Assembly: GCA_013287025.1 (NCBI GenBank)
Contig: JABDEN010000003.1
Coordinates: forward strand, 4,355 to 68,354
DNA from: Gammaproteobacteria bacterium
GTDB taxonomy: Bacteria; Pseudomonadota; Gammaproteobacteria; DSM-16500
Direction: 5' to 3'
DNA: 64,000 nucleotides
Below are positions 1 through 9,319 of the stretch, piece after piece. Below the pieces are notes generated by a model. That model did no database searches and had not been told where the DNA came from. It was given only the letters and a program-made list of their open reading frames with translations. A program made the translations under genes and the position numbers. Each line of letters begins with the position of its first letter. Positions within the stretch are counted from its first letter, which is position 1.

Positions 1-222
1 ACCGCATTATTATCAAAGGCACCTGGCATTAGAGTAAATGAAGGCGAATTTCCTTACGCGACACCTGTTAAAGATGCAGCAGGAAAAGATGAAGTTTTCG
101 TTGGGAGGATACGCGAAGACATTTCATGTGAAAATGGTTTAGATCTTTGGATTGTTTCTGATAATGTTCGAAAGGGCGCTGCATTAAATGCAGTACAAAT
201 TGCAGAAGCGTGGATGGAATAG
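1..222 (+). CDS. asd: Aspartate-semialdehyde dehydrogenase, C-terminal part
   Basis: Only the last 73 codons lie in the window, open from base 1 in frame 1 to a TAG at 220-222. The translated tail has the features of the Asd C-terminus: the VGRIRED segment, a LDLWIVSDNVRKGAA strand and an NAVQIAEAW helix. The enzyme makes aspartate semialdehyde, the branch point to lysine/diaminopimelate, threonine and methionine. The asd - fimV - truA order downstream is the usual gammaproteobacterial one and supports the call. The active-site cysteine lies upstream, outside the window. Confidence 0.93.
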   Translation, partial: TALLSKAPGIRVNEGEFPYATPVKDAAGKDEVFVGRIREDISCENGLDLWIVSDNVRKGAALNAVQIAEAWME

Positions 223-232
223 GAGATTTCCT

Positions 233-490
233 ATGTTCCTTCAAATTTTTAAAAAATGGTTATATCCAAAGACAGAACCTTCACACATTAAAAATAATGT
301 TACCGTTATTACCAGTCGTGATATTAAAGCCATCGCAGGTGACAGCGTGATGGCAACGCAATTAGATTTAGCACGCGCTTATATTGAATTAGGCAAAAGA
401 AATCTAGCGAAACAAATTTTAAATCATGTCATTCAACACGGCACATCGAGCGAAAAGGATACCGCGCTACAACTCATGGCTTATTTATGA
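233..490 (+). CDS. FimV C-terminal-domain protein, greatly shortened
   Basis: An 85-residue protein starting at the ATG at 233, eight bases after AGGAG (221-225). A GTG-like start further upstream would overlap asd and is less likely. Residues 35-85 carry the TPR-like FimV C-terminal domain (MATQLDLARAYIELG, then AKQILNHVI). In gammaproteobacteria fimV sits exactly here, between asd and truA, but normally encodes a large peptidoglycan-linked hub with signal peptide, LysM domain, membrane segment and long acidic region. None of those is present. The stop overlaps the truA start (ATGA), so translation is probably coupled. Either this is a relic kept for its TPR module or a minimal family form; context makes the relationship fairly secure, the function is not known. 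Confidence 0.75.
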   Translation: MFLQIFKKWLYPKTEPSHIKNNVTVITSRDIKAIAGDSVMATQLDLARAYIELGKRNLAKQILNHVIQHGTSSEKDTALQLMAYL

Positions 491-1281
491 GGATTGCTTT
501 AGGAATTGAATACAATGGCCATGGTCTTTATGGTTGGCAATCTCAAGCACATTTGCCTACCGTTCAAAGTCATCTTGAAAACGCATTGTCGATTATTGCT
601 GATCACCCCATTAAGCTTACTTGTGCGGGAAGAACCGATGCAAATGTTCATGCGACAAATCAAGTTGTGCATTTTGATACGGATGCAAAAAGAATTGAAC
701 GCGCCTGGATACAAGGCACTAATACACATCTACCAGAAAATATTTCGGTGTTATGGGCAAAAGAAGTCAATCACGAATTTCACGCAAGATATTCAGCGAC
801 TAGCCGACGTTACCGCTATATTATTTATAATATTTTAAGCCGTCCTGCATTACTTGCTCATCGCGTGACTTGGCAATACGATGATTTAAATATTGCAACC
901 ATGCAAACCGCTGCAAATTATTTATTAGGCGAAAAAGACTTTAGTTCTTTTCGTTCTGCAGAATGCGAATCCCGAACACCGATGAGAAATGTAAGTGAAA
1001 TTACTATCTTTCGTCAACATCCCTTTATCATTGTCGAAATTGAAGCTAACGCATTTTTACATCATATGGTTCGAAATATTATGGGAGTATTGATCCGTAT
1101 TGGACGTGGTTTTGAAGAACCAGAATGGATGCAAGAAGTATTAGATGCGCGCGATCGTCGAGAAGCCGCCGACACTGCACCTGCAAGTGGATTGTATTTA
1201 ATAAAAGTAGGGTATCCGGAGCGTTTTGCACTGCCACAACAGCCTGCCCGTCATCAACTATGTCATGCTAGCATGCTTTAA
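487..1281 (+). CDS. truA: tRNA pseudouridine(38-40) synthase TruA
   Basis: 264 residues, the usual TruA size. It isomerises uridines 38-40 in the anticodon stem-loop of many tRNAs. The catalytic aspartate is in CAGRTDANVHA; the family usually has G where N stands after the Asp-Ala. Other family features are the N-terminal GIEYNGHGLYGWQ, FHARYSA, and HHMVRNIMG near the end. The start overlaps the preceding stop by four bases. The last residues (ARHQLCHASML) are encoded by the first arm of a palindromic repeat that also provides the stop codon, so the natural C-terminus has been altered by repeat insertion. Confidence 0.97.
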   Translation: MRIALGIEYNGHGLYGWQSQAHLPTVQSHLENALSIIADHPIKLTCAGRTDANVHATNQVVHFDTDAKRIERAWIQGTNTHLPENISVLWAKEVNHEFHARYSATSRRYRYIIYNILSRPALLAHRVTWQYDDLNIATMQTAANYLLGEKDFSSFRSAECESRTPMRNVSEITIFRQHPFIIVEIEANAFLHHMVRNIMGVLIRIGRGFEEPEWMQEVLDARDRREAADTAPASGLYLIKVGYPERFALPQQPARHQLCHASML

Positions 1282-1309
1282 TGCCACCTTTAAGCATGCT
1301 GGCATGACA
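1261..1309. repeat. Palindromic repeat, family A (TGTCATGC...)
   Basis: Inverted arms of about 20 bases (1261-1281 and 1290-1309) with one mismatch around an 8-base spacer. The arm begins TGTCATGCtAGCATGC. Related copies are at 12831-12910, 20662-20740 and 43132-43164. This copy overlaps the end of truA and can fold as a strong hairpin between truA and the convergent kinase gene. Confidence 0.85.
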
Positions 1310-1318
1310 GTGAGTCAT

Positions 1319-2671
1319 TCAAACCGAAACCGTAGCTTCAACTTGGTAGGGGAGCAATACTGTCACCGCGGTTCCTTTATTGACTCCTTCCGAAAAAATT
1401 TCAATTTTTCCACGCATTTCTTGTGCGGCAATGCTACTAGAATGTAATCCGAATCCATGCCCGTTGTTTTTTGTCGTAAATCCAGATTTGAATAATTTTT
1501 TCAAATCTTCTCCTGAAATCCCAATGCCGTTATCTTCGACTTCAATGGTAAACATCCCATTCAAAGGTGCCGTAATTTTAAGTGTTAATATTTTATTTTC
1601 ATTTGTTGAATCGACTAATGCGTGCTTTGCATTAATAATAAGATTAATCATAATCTGTAATAATTTAATTTTGTTAACGACAATAGGTTTAAGTTCCGCA
1701 TAATCACGTTTAATCGTAATGTGGTGGAAACTAAAATCATCACCACTAATTTTTAAGGCGTCTTCTAGTATCGATTTTACATCAATCGATTTTTCAAATT
1801 CTGGAATTGAAGTGAGGGATTGGTGTGTCATAATAATATCATTAATCACTTGCACGTTTTTGCGAAAGCCATTAATTTCGTTTAAAATCATTTCGAAATC
1901 AGTTTTTAGCGTTTCGATAAGTTCTGAAATGTATTGCGGTAAAATAGAACCTTTTGGATCTTTTGTTAAAAATGCAACGATATTATTTTTATTTTTTTCG
2001 AGCAGTTTCTGACATTCCTCTAAACTATTTAATTCTGATTCTTGAATTTTACCGGCCATAATGGATGCAGAGACATTCAAGCTATTTAAAATATTAGAAA
2101 CATTATGAATCATTCCCATGGCAACTTCTGCCATACCAGTTAAATGCGCGGTTTTTAATAATTCTTTTTGTGATTTTTCTAATGCATCCGTTCTTTCAAT
2201 GACTTTAAGTTCTAAAGTTTCGTTCAGATTATGTAAAACTTTTGTCTTTGCTTGTAATTCATCTAATAACTCGCGATTAGACTTTTCTAAGCGATAAAGT
2301 TTAATAGCATTATCAAGAATATGTTTAACTTCATTTTCATTCCAAGGCTTAGTGATATAAGAAAATATTTTTCCTGCATTGATCGCACTGATGATACATT
2401 CCACATCAGTGTAGGCTGTCATAATAATGCGGATAGGGTAAGGATATTTTTCTAATACTTTTAATAAAAATTCGATGCCTGTCATATTTGGCATTCTTTG
2501 ATCAGTTACTATCACTTCGATTGGTTCTGATTCAAGAATTTTTAAGCCTAAATCAGCACTTAAGGCTGTAAAAATTTTATAATGATGACGAAAAGTTGCA
2601 GCAAACATCATTAAATTGGTTTGTTCATCATCAACATACAAAATACAAGGTTTTTCTTTATCCTGTTTCAT
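1319..2671 (-). CDS. Hybrid response regulator / histidine kinase
   Basis: 450 residues. Residues 8-125 form a receiver domain: acidic pocket at D14-D15, phosphoacceptor D57 (VIVTDQRMP), conserved lysine K108. A coiled coil (about 125-175) leads to a dimerisation/phosphotransfer helix with H189 in the MIHNVSN motif. The C-terminus is an HATPase domain with N box (NLIINAKHAL), G1 box (EDNGIGIS) and a glycine-rich lid (GHGFGLHSS). There is no membrane segment. Its start overlaps the stop of the upstream membrane sensor by four bases. That sensor lacks an ATPase domain, so this protein probably supplies the catalytic function. No output domain is present; the signal may pass to another regulator. 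Confidence 0.88.
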   Translation of the reverse strand: MKQDKEKPCILYVDDEQTNLMMFAATFRHHYKIFTALSADLGLKILESEPIEVIVTDQRMPNMTGIEFLLKVLEKYPYPIRIIMTAYTDVECIISAINAGKIFSYITKPWNENEVKHILDNAIKLYRLEKSNRELLDELQAKTKVLHNLNETLELKVIERTDALEKSQKELLKTAHLTGMAEVAMGMIHNVSNILNSLNVSASIMAGKIQESELNSLEECQKLLEKNKNNIVAFLTKDPKGSILPQYISELIETLKTDFEMILNEINGFRKNVQVINDIIMTHQSLTSIPEFEKSIDVKSILEDALKISGDDFSFHHITIKRDYAELKPIVVNKIKLLQIMINLIINAKHALVDSTNENKILTLKITAPLNGMFTIEVEDNGIGISGEDLKKLFKSGFTTKNNGHGFGLHSSSIAAQEMRGKIEIFSEGVNKGTAVTVLLPYQVEATVSV

Positions 2672-4440
2672 ATTATTGCTTCCATCCGACTATTAACCTT
2701 TAGATTTTTTACAATTTCTGCAATTTTATTAGCATTTTGTTGAATTTCATCAATGATTTGTTTAGTTTCCTTAAAATCATTGGTAATGTCTGCATTTTTT
2801 TCAAATTTCTCAATATTCATCATATCATTATTTTCTTTGATTTCTGAATATTTTTTAAGAATGGCCAATGATTCTTTTATGTAATTATTAAGAAGCAGAA
2901 CCTTTGATAGAATAACCTCCGTAGGTTGGCCAATTTCTACAACAACATCATGCATTAGCATACCGATTGCAGATAATTTTTTTGTTTTTTCAATTTGATT
3001 TTCCATTTTCGTACGCTCAGTAATATCATCAATACGAATGGCCAAAATATTTTGTCCATGACGAATTAAAGGATAAATTGCAACATTTAAGTATTCAATT
3101 TTAGTTGTACTCATTCTTGAAATTTTATGAATAATTTCTACTTTTTTATCAAATAAGGCAGCGCGAAATTGATTCTCGTATTCTTGCAAATACGGAAAGA
3201 TTTTAAATAATGGTTTTTGTAATGCTTGATTAAATTTAGTTTTACCTATTATTTTTTCAGCAAAAGAATTCATCGTTGTAATATGCAAAAGATCATCGAC
3301 TAAAATAATAAGAGAAGGCATCGCATTAATGATATCCATTAACATAATTTTCATATCTTCAATGGACATTAGCATTTTATTAATTTCCGTCGAAATAAAT
3401 GTCAATTCATCATTGCCATCTAAACGAATACGATTAGTAAAATCTTCTGTTTTGGTAACATGTAGAATCTCATTATTAATGATGCTTAGACGTTCGATGA
3501 CTAATATTTTTATTAAGTAGAACAATACAATACTAAATAATAATCCACCGATAAAAAATGCATAGTTAAAATATTTAATTGCTTCATTTCCCAATGCATT
3601 AAGCTCTCGCGGCATAACAACTTGTGTCATTCCAATATTTTCACCGTTAATATCTTTGAGTAACTCAAATAGCCACAATGTTTGAGAATCAATGGGAATT
3701 ATTTTTTTATCTTGCTGAATCAGATTCATATAATCATTTTTTAACTCCGCATCTTCATTAATGTTATTTATTGTATATAAATTTGCGTTCAATTTTATGG
3801 TATTTAACATATCAGTCCATACCGATTTTGTAAGATATCTTGCGAAAATTAAGGTACCATGCGACTCGCCCTCGCCACTAGATTTACGTACACTATGTGT
3901 AGTTAAAATAAGTAAACCTTTACTCGTCGGCAGTAATCCTTTGGCATCACTATTTTTCCCCGCAGGAGTTACAATATATCGTAATTTTCCTCCTTCGTTA
4001 AATAATGCCGTTAATTCTTCGGGAATTGGACCAAAAGTAGTATGGTTATTAATAATGGCGGATGAATAGTTGGGATTAAGTGTACCTTCTTTTGTATATA
4101 ACATCACAAAATCAATATAATTAGGTGCATTTACTTCGAATTGTTCAGGCAGAAAGGATTCAAGAAATTTTGCATTTTTTTCCATTTTTGTATCATCATT
4201 ATATTCGATTGCATAATCATACATTTCGTCCCAAAGCGCAGATCCCAATAAAAGTGAATTGGTAACATTAATGATCGAAGTCAATGCATTACCAATTTTA
4301 TTTAGATTAATTTCTGCTTGCTCATCTTCAAGATATTGATAGCTATTTTTGAAAATAAAAATGGAGCCTAAATAAATAACCACCATCATGAAACACCATG
4401 AAAAAATGATAGCGAGCATGACTTTTGTCCATAATTTCAT
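2668..4440 (-). CDS. CHASE4-HAMP-PAS membrane sensor without kinase ATPase domain
   Basis: 590 residues. There is a membrane segment near the N-terminus (residues 8-30), a periplasmic region resembling CHASE4 (about 40-280, with a LWDEMYDY element), a second membrane segment (FFIGGLLFSIVLFYLIK), a HAMP linker and a PAS-like domain (about 360-470). It ends with an H-box-like helix (IGMLMHDVVVEIGQP) and a helical tail. Ordinary kinases have H-E at the phosphoacceptor; here it is H-D, and the protein stops before any HATPase domain. It is a paralogue of the complete kinase at 4656-6905, with which it shares the MKL.TKV.LAIIF start. It probably senses a signal and passes it to the overlapping downstream REC-kinase. 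Confidence 0.82.
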   Translation of the reverse strand: MKLWTKVMLAIIFSWCFMMVVIYLGSIFIFKNSYQYLEDEQAEINLNKIGNALTSIINVTNSLLLGSALWDEMYDYAIEYNDDTKMEKNAKFLESFLPEQFEVNAPNYIDFVMLYTKEGTLNPNYSSAIINNHTTFGPIPEELTALFNEGGKLRYIVTPAGKNSDAKGLLPTSKGLLILTTHSVRKSSGEGESHGTLIFARYLTKSVWTDMLNTIKLNANLYTINNINEDAELKNDYMNLIQQDKKIIPIDSQTLWLFELLKDINGENIGMTQVVMPRELNALGNEAIKYFNYAFFIGGLLFSIVLFYLIKILVIERLSIINNEILHVTKTEDFTNRIRLDGNDELTFISTEINKMLMSIEDMKIMLMDIINAMPSLIILVDDLLHITTMNSFAEKIIGKTKFNQALQKPLFKIFPYLQEYENQFRAALFDKKVEIIHKISRMSTTKIEYLNVAIYPLIRHGQNILAIRIDDITERTKMENQIEKTKKLSAIGMLMHDVVVEIGQPTEVILSKVLLLNNYIKESLAILKKYSEIKENNDMMNIEKFEKNADITNDFKETKQIIDEIQQNANKIAEIVKNLKVNSRMEAII

Positions 4441-4469
4441 GTATGTTTCTCTGAATCTAAACTATCTTT

Positions 4470-4528
4470 GTCATCCCCGTGAAGACGGGGATCCATACGA
4501 ATGGATTCCCACTTTCGTGGGAATGACA
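4470..4528. repeat. Double hairpin repeat (GTCATCCCCGTGAAGACGGGGAT...)
   Basis: Two adjacent hairpins, TCCCCGTgaagACGGGGA and TTCCCACtttcGTGGGAA, lie inside weak outer arms GTCATcCC...GGaATGAC. The element sits between the divergently transcribed sensor genes, about 130 bases before the start of the rightward one. Its GTCAT/ATGAC ends resemble other palindromic repeats here. Confidence 0.7.
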
Positions 4529-4655
4529 CGTTATTTCGCGACAACTGGCTAAATATTTCAAATTTGCTTTTAATTCTGCCATCCATTTAATTATTATAAA
4601 CTAATTTAAAGGTTATGATATGATAATAAAATAAGCATTTTATTAGGTACTTAGA

Positions 4656-6905
4656 ATGAAATTAAGAACGAAAGTCATTCTTGCCATTATTTTTTGTTGG
4701 TCCATTATTCTCGGCAGTACTTACTTTGGTGCGATTAAGATTTTAGAAAAAAGTTATTCTGCGCTTGAAGATAAACGAATTCAAAATAATTTAAGTTTAG
4801 TGAATGAAGCGATCGAAAATCTCAAAGCAAAAAATGATGCAGTGATTGCTACATGGTTTAACTGGGATACACTCTATGAATATATGGCAACTCCTTCGTA
4901 TGAATTGAGTAATGATCAAAATAAAAATTTTTTTAATGACCTCATTACGCCAGGTGCACTTAATAATTCTAACGTAGATCTTTATCTCGTCTTCGATACC
5001 AATGGCAATCTTATTTATGGAAAAGCATTAAATGAAAATAAAACGGTCGTCAATGAACCTTCGCCCGAAACGCTTCAGTTATTTACATCAAAAGGTGAAT
5101 TTTGGAATATTATTATTCCATCACACGACAGTTCGGGTTTAATTTTAACTTCAAAAGGTATATTGGTATTATCCGCCCATCGAATATTACCTACGATCGG
5201 GGAAGGAGTATCGCGTGGAACCGGAATTATAGGCACTTATTTAACGGATGCCATTTGGAATAAAGTTAGCGCGGATTCAAAACTTGATTTGAAACTTTTT
5301 CCTTTATCTAATAAAAATCAATTGCATGATTTTAACCTCATTTTAGAAGAAGCATTACAACATCAATTTTATAAATTAAATAATGATGAAGATAATTTAA
5401 AAATATATACATTGCTAAAAGATATTAATGAAAAACCTATTGCAATTATTCAAGTCATCGCAAAGCACAATTTACTTCTCTTAGGATTGCAAACTATTCG
5501 ATATTTTAATTTTGCATTTGTGTTATTTGGATTGTTTTTTGCATTCATTTTATTTTATCAATTCAGTTACCTTGTCATTAATCGATTAGATCGAATTAAA
5601 AATACTATTACTCAAATAATTAAAACTAAAAATTTTACATTAAAAATCCCAGAAAAAGGTAAGGATGAAATTTCATTATTAACCAAAGAAACAAACAATC
5701 TTCTGTCCACCGTTAAAGAAATTGAGTCTCATTTAAATGATATTATTAATTTTATGCCTTCCAGCATTCTTATTGTGAATAATGAATTTGTTGTCACAAA
5801 TTTAAATGAATTAGCCTTGAAAGAATTGCATCTGCTTCGCGCAAAAGCGATCAATAAAAATTTATTTGATTTATATCCTTTCTTGATTGATTATAAAGAA
5901 TCATTCGAAAAAAGTCTTAAGCTTAAAACACTGGAAAAAGTAAATAATATTGTTGATGTTCATAATAAAAAGCATTATCACGCGATCATTTATCCACTGA
6001 AACAAAGTAATGATGCAAGTTTAAGTGTTCGCTTAGACGATATCACTGAAAATATGCAGATTGAAACTTCCTTGATTGAACATGAACGTTTATCTGCCAT
6101 CGGGGTTTTAACTGCCGGGTTTGCTCATGAAATCAATAATCCCGTTAATTTTATCACTTCATCAATTAATCCTTTAAAAAAAGATTTACAAATTTTGGAA
6201 GTTATCTGGAAAAAATATCAGGAATTAAAAAATAACGATAGCGATTCCATTTTACAAAACAAGATCGAAATAATCGAAAAATTTAAAAAAGAAGTCGATT
6301 ATGATTATGTGATTGAAGAAATAATGCAACTCGTCGATGGTACGGTGGAAGGTATTCGACGGACAAATGAAATTACAAAAGACCTTAAATCTTATGCGAA
6401 TGAAAATAAAAGCAGTTTTAAAAAAATGGATATTGAAAAAAATATTGATACGACTATTTCATTGTTAAAACCAAATTTCAAAAATAAAATTGTTATCACA
6501 ACACAATATGGAAAAATACCTCAAATAGAAGGTATCAGTAGTAAGCTTAATCAAGTTTTTATGAATGTCATCGCTAATGCCATCGACGCTATTATTCCAA
6601 AGTTTGGAGAAATTATTATTAAAACAAAGAAAGAAGGTGATTATGTCAAAATTTTTATTAAAGATAATGGGGTGGGAATTAGCGATAGCAACATTACTAA
6701 AATTTTCGATCCCTTTTTTACGACGAAAAGCGTAGGAAAAGGCACAGGCCTTGGACTATCAATTACATTATCTATTGTTCAAGATCATAGTGGTAATATT
6801 GAAGTCATCAGTAAAGAAGGAAAGGGTGCTGAATTTATTATTACACTACCCATCACACATGCCAAACAGACGGTTTCAAAAACCACGGAAAATTTAAGTG
6901 TATGA
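4656..6905 (+). CDS. CHASE4-HAMP-PAS sensor histidine kinase
   Basis: 749 residues: first membrane segment (about 8-28), CHASE4-like periplasmic domain (about 40-270), second membrane segment (FVLFGLFFAFILFYQF), HAMP, PAS-like region (about 360-460), HisKA and HATPase. The phosphoacceptor is H491 in FAHEINNPVNF. The ATP-binding motifs are complete: N box VIANAIDAI, G1 KDNGVGIS, F box DPFFTTK, G2 GKGTGLGLS. The start is set by alignment with the paralogous sensor on the opposite strand. No response regulator follows; the REC-kinase at 1319-2671 and the Hpt protein at 14249 are candidate partners. Confidence 0.92.
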   Translation: MKLRTKVILAIIFCWSIILGSTYFGAIKILEKSYSALEDKRIQNNLSLVNEAIENLKAKNDAVIATWFNWDTLYEYMATPSYELSNDQNKNFFNDLITPGALNNSNVDLYLVFDTNGNLIYGKALNENKTVVNEPSPETLQLFTSKGEFWNIIIPSHDSSGLILTSKGILVLSAHRILPTIGEGVSRGTGIIGTYLTDAIWNKVSADSKLDLKLFPLSNKNQLHDFNLILEEALQHQFYKLNNDEDNLKIYTLLKDINEKPIAIIQVIAKHNLLLLGLQTIRYFNFAFVLFGLFFAFILFYQFSYLVINRLDRIKNTITQIIKTKNFTLKIPEKGKDEISLLTKETNNLLSTVKEIESHLNDIINFMPSSILIVNNEFVVTNLNELALKELHLLRAKAINKNLFDLYPFLIDYKESFEKSLKLKTLEKVNNIVDVHNKKHYHAIIYPLKQSNDASLSVRLDDITENMQIETSLIEHERLSAIGVLTAGFAHEINNPVNFITSSINPLKKDLQILEVIWKKYQELKNNDSDSILQNKIEIIEKFKKEVDYDYVIEEIMQLVDGTVEGIRRTNEITKDLKSYANENKSSFKKMDIEKNIDTTISLLKPNFKNKIVITTQYGKIPQIEGISSKLNQVFMNVIANAIDAIIPKFGEIIIKTKKEGDYVKIFIKDNGVGISDSNITKIFDPFFTTKSVGKGTGLGLSITLSIVQDHSGNIEVISKEGKGAEFIITLPITHAKQTVSKTTENLSV

Positions 6906-7009
6906 TATATTAGACCATTCAAAGCGAATGTTTTAATTTTTAGCACTATTCAAACACGAAAAATACAAATATAATAATGAAGATTTTTTCATAAGAAAGA
7001 GCAACAAGC

Positions 7010-7882
7010 ATGAGTTGGTTTAAAAAATTATTACCCTCTCGCATCCGTACCGAAGCGATCAGCAAAAAAGGCGTTCCAGAAGGACTCTGGTCTAAATGCG
7101 ATAAATGTGGCGCGGTTTTATATCGATCCGAGCTTGAGCGTAATTTAGAAGTATGCCCTAAATGTCAATATCACATGCGAATTTCTGCGCGTAAACGCTT
7201 AGAATATTTCTTAGATCCAGAAGCGCAGATTGAATTAGGCGCTGATATTTTACCGATAGACTATTTAAAGTTTAAAGATTTAAAAAAATATAAAGACCGC
7301 ATAGCAGCGGCTCAAAAAGCCACCGGCGAAAAAGAAGCCTTAATTGTCATGCGGGGCCAGGTGCTAGGTCTACCGCTTGTTACCGCGGCTTTTGAATATG
7401 GCTTCATCGGCGGTTCTATGGGTACCGCAGTTGGTGAAAGGTTTATTCGAGGCGTTAATACGTCACTAGAATTCAATATCCCATTTGTATGTTTTTCAGC
7501 CAGTGGTGGCGCAAGAATGCAAGAAGCATTGTTGTCTTTAATGCAAATGGCCAAAGTTAGCGCGGCCCTTGCTCGACTTTCTGAAAATGGAATACCTTAT
7601 ATTTCCGTTTTAACAGATCCTACCATGGGCGGAGTCTCCGCGAGCCTTGCGATGCTCGGAGACGTTATTGTCGCAGAACCCAAAGCGCTTATCGGTTTTG
7701 CGGGCCCCCGTGTGATAGAACAAACCGTACGGGAAAAGTTACCAGAAGGGTTCCAAAGCAGCGAATTTTTGCTTCAACATGGTGCCATTGACATGATTGT
7801 CGCTAGAGGGGACATGCGCCGCATTCTCGCGAGAATACTGGCGAAACTGACACGTCAAAGAGCGATTGATCAAATAGCGTAA
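7010..7882 (+). CDS. accD: Acetyl-CoA carboxylase carboxyltransferase subunit beta
   Basis: 290 residues, typical AccD length. The N-terminal zinc ribbon has two CxxC pairs (CDKCGAVLY...CPKCQYH). The body has the crotonase-type carboxyltransferase fold with [18 protein letters not shown] and [12 protein letters not shown]. With AccA it transfers carboxyl groups from biotin to acetyl-CoA, the first committed step of fatty acid synthesis. In many gammaproteobacteria accD is followed by folC and then dedD; here a dedD-like gene follows directly and folC is absent. Confidence 0.97.
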   Translation: MSWFKKLLPSRIRTEAISKKGVPEGLWSKCDKCGAVLYRSELERNLEVCPKCQYHMRISARKRLEYFLDPEAQIELGADILPIDYLKFKDLKKYKDRIAAAQKATGEKEALIVMRGQVLGLPLVTAAFEYGFIGGSMGTAVGERFIRGVNTSLEFNIPFVCFSASGGARMQEALLSLMQMAKVSAALARLSENGIPYISVLTDPTMGGVSASLAMLGDVIVAEPKALIGFAGPRVIEQTVREKLPEGFQSSEFLLQHGAIDMIVARGDMRRILARILAKLTRQRAIDQIA

Positions 7883-7916
7883 CATTTAACATTTTTTTAA
7901 CTTTTGAGGTACATTT

Positions 7917-8765
7917 ATGGATAAAAAAAGGACACAAAGGATACTAGGTATTCTCGTCATTATTGCCCTGGTAATCATTCTTTTCCCATTACTTTCTGGA
8001 AAAAGTGAACAACCGACCGGCGATACCACCGCATTAAAAAATCCGCAATTTCCTGAACCACCGCCACCACCTTCGGCGATTGCTGCGGAAGATAACACTC
8101 AGGATAACGCACAAGATAGTACCCAAGACGTCACGCCTTCTGTACCTACAGATACCACAGCATCTGCAAATCCAGGCACAAACCCTGATGAAGAAAATAC
8201 AGTAGCGCCGCAAGATCTCTCCCAAGCGACGCCTAACTCTCCTCTTCCAGAAGCACAAACGTCAGAAGATGTCGCGCCTGCCATTTCCATGGATATGAAA
8301 AATCGTCCTAATACCGAAATCAGCGCGTTACAACCTAGCACGAGTGCCAATGCTCCTGCAGCGGCTCCTCCCGTTAAAATAATGGATGCACCCGAAAAAG
8401 TCATCGAAAATGCGACTCCTCCTAAAGCGAAAGCCGTTGTTTCTCAAAAAAAACGTATTTCTGATCCCACTAAATCAGTGCATAAAACTGAAAAAGATTT
8501 AGCACAATTAACTGCAAAAGCTTGGGTTGTGCAAATGGGTAGCTTTAAAGATAAATCCAATGCAAAACATCTCGCTGATACTTTGCGTTCAGCAGGTTAC
8601 AAAGCGTTTACCCATGATGTCAAATCCCGAAATGGTACGATGCGTACACGCGTTTACATTGGACCGGAATATAAACAAACCGCTGCCATGAATTTATCAA
8701 CAAAAATCGAGCAAGAAATGATGTTGCATGGGATCATTGTGGCTTATCAGCCGTTGACGATGTAA
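7917..8765 (+). CDS. dedD: SPOR-domain cell-division protein, DedD-like
   Basis: 282 residues. A short cytoplasmic basic start is followed by one membrane segment (ILGILVIIALVIILFPLLS), a long low-complexity Pro/Ala/Thr/Asp linker (about 35-190) and a C-terminal SPOR domain beginning WVVQMGSFKDKSNAKHLADT. SPOR domains bind denuded septal peptidoglycan, so the protein should act in the periplasm at the division site. Position after accD matches dedD. GAGGT at 7905-7909 precedes the ATG. The linker is longer than in E. coli DedD. Confidence 0.88.
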   Translation: MDKKRTQRILGILVIIALVIILFPLLSGKSEQPTGDTTALKNPQFPEPPPPPSAIAAEDNTQDNAQDSTQDVTPSVPTDTTASANPGTNPDEENTVAPQDLSQATPNSPLPEAQTSEDVAPAISMDMKNRPNTEISALQPSTSANAPAAAPPVKIMDAPEKVIENATPPKAKAVVSQKKRISDPTKSVHKTEKDLAQLTAKAWVVQMGSFKDKSNAKHLADTLRSAGYKAFTHDVKSRNGTMRTRVYIGPEYKQTAAMNLSTKIEQEMMLHGIIVAYQPLTM

Positions 8766-8771
8766 AGACTG

Positions 8772-8858
8772 TGTCATCCTGAGCGTAGCGAAGGATCAGT
8801 TTACGACCCGCATTTAGGTGGTGAATTAAACCGATCCTTCACTTCGTTCAGGATGACC
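8772..8858. repeat. Palindromic repeat, family B (TGTCATCCTGAGCG...)
   Basis: Left arm TGTCATCCTGAGCGtaGCGAAGGATC and right arm GATCCTTCacTTCGTTCAGGATGAC are inverted around a spacer of about 40 bases. Further copies are at 14842-14944 and 31313-31434 with different spacers, so the arms rather than the centre are conserved. This copy fills the gap between dedD and yjbQ. Confidence 0.88.
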
Positions 8859-8880
8859 CCTGAATTATGCAGGAGCCAGC

Positions 8881-9297
8881 TTGACGCTCACCCAAGAAAG
8901 CTTTACCGTTTCCACTCCCGGCCGTGGTTTAATCGATATCACGTCCGTACTCAATGAAATCATTGCTAAAAAAAATATAACAGAAGGCCTCTGTAATATC
9001 TTTTTACATCACACGAGCGCTTCTCTTACGTTATGCGAAAATTTCGATCCAACAGTACAAAAAGATCTCGAATCTTTTATGCAAAAATTGATACCGGATG
9101 GTGATCCTTTATTTCAACATGTTGAAGAAGGCCCTGATGACATGCCGTCCCATGTACGAAGTGTACTAACTCAGAATTCAATTAGTATCCCAATTCAAGG
9201 GAAAAAATTAGCGCTAGGAAGATGGCAGGGGATTTATCTCTGGGAACATCGTTTTAAATCCTATGAACGACGTATGACCATTTCAATTATTGGTTAA
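8881..9297 (+). CDS. yjbQ: YjbQ family protein (UPF0047)
   Basis: 138 residues, full length for the family. Conserved features are FLHHTSASLTLCENFDP, EEGPDDMPSHVRSVL and LGRWQGIYLWEHR, with the histidines of the family. E. coli YjbQ has a weak thiamine-phosphate synthase activity; its true role is unsettled. The start is TTG at 8881, six bases after AGGAG (8871-8875). The nearby ATG at 8867 is out of frame, so the rare start codon is well supported. Confidence 0.92.
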   Translation: MTLTQESFTVSTPGRGLIDITSVLNEIIAKKNITEGLCNIFLHHTSASLTLCENFDPTVQKDLESFMQKLIPDGDPLFQHVEEGPDDMPSHVRSVLTQNSISIPIQGKKLALGRWQGIYLWEHRFKSYERRMTISIIG

Positions 9298-9319
9298 AAA
9301 TAAGCCGTCATTGCGACAT

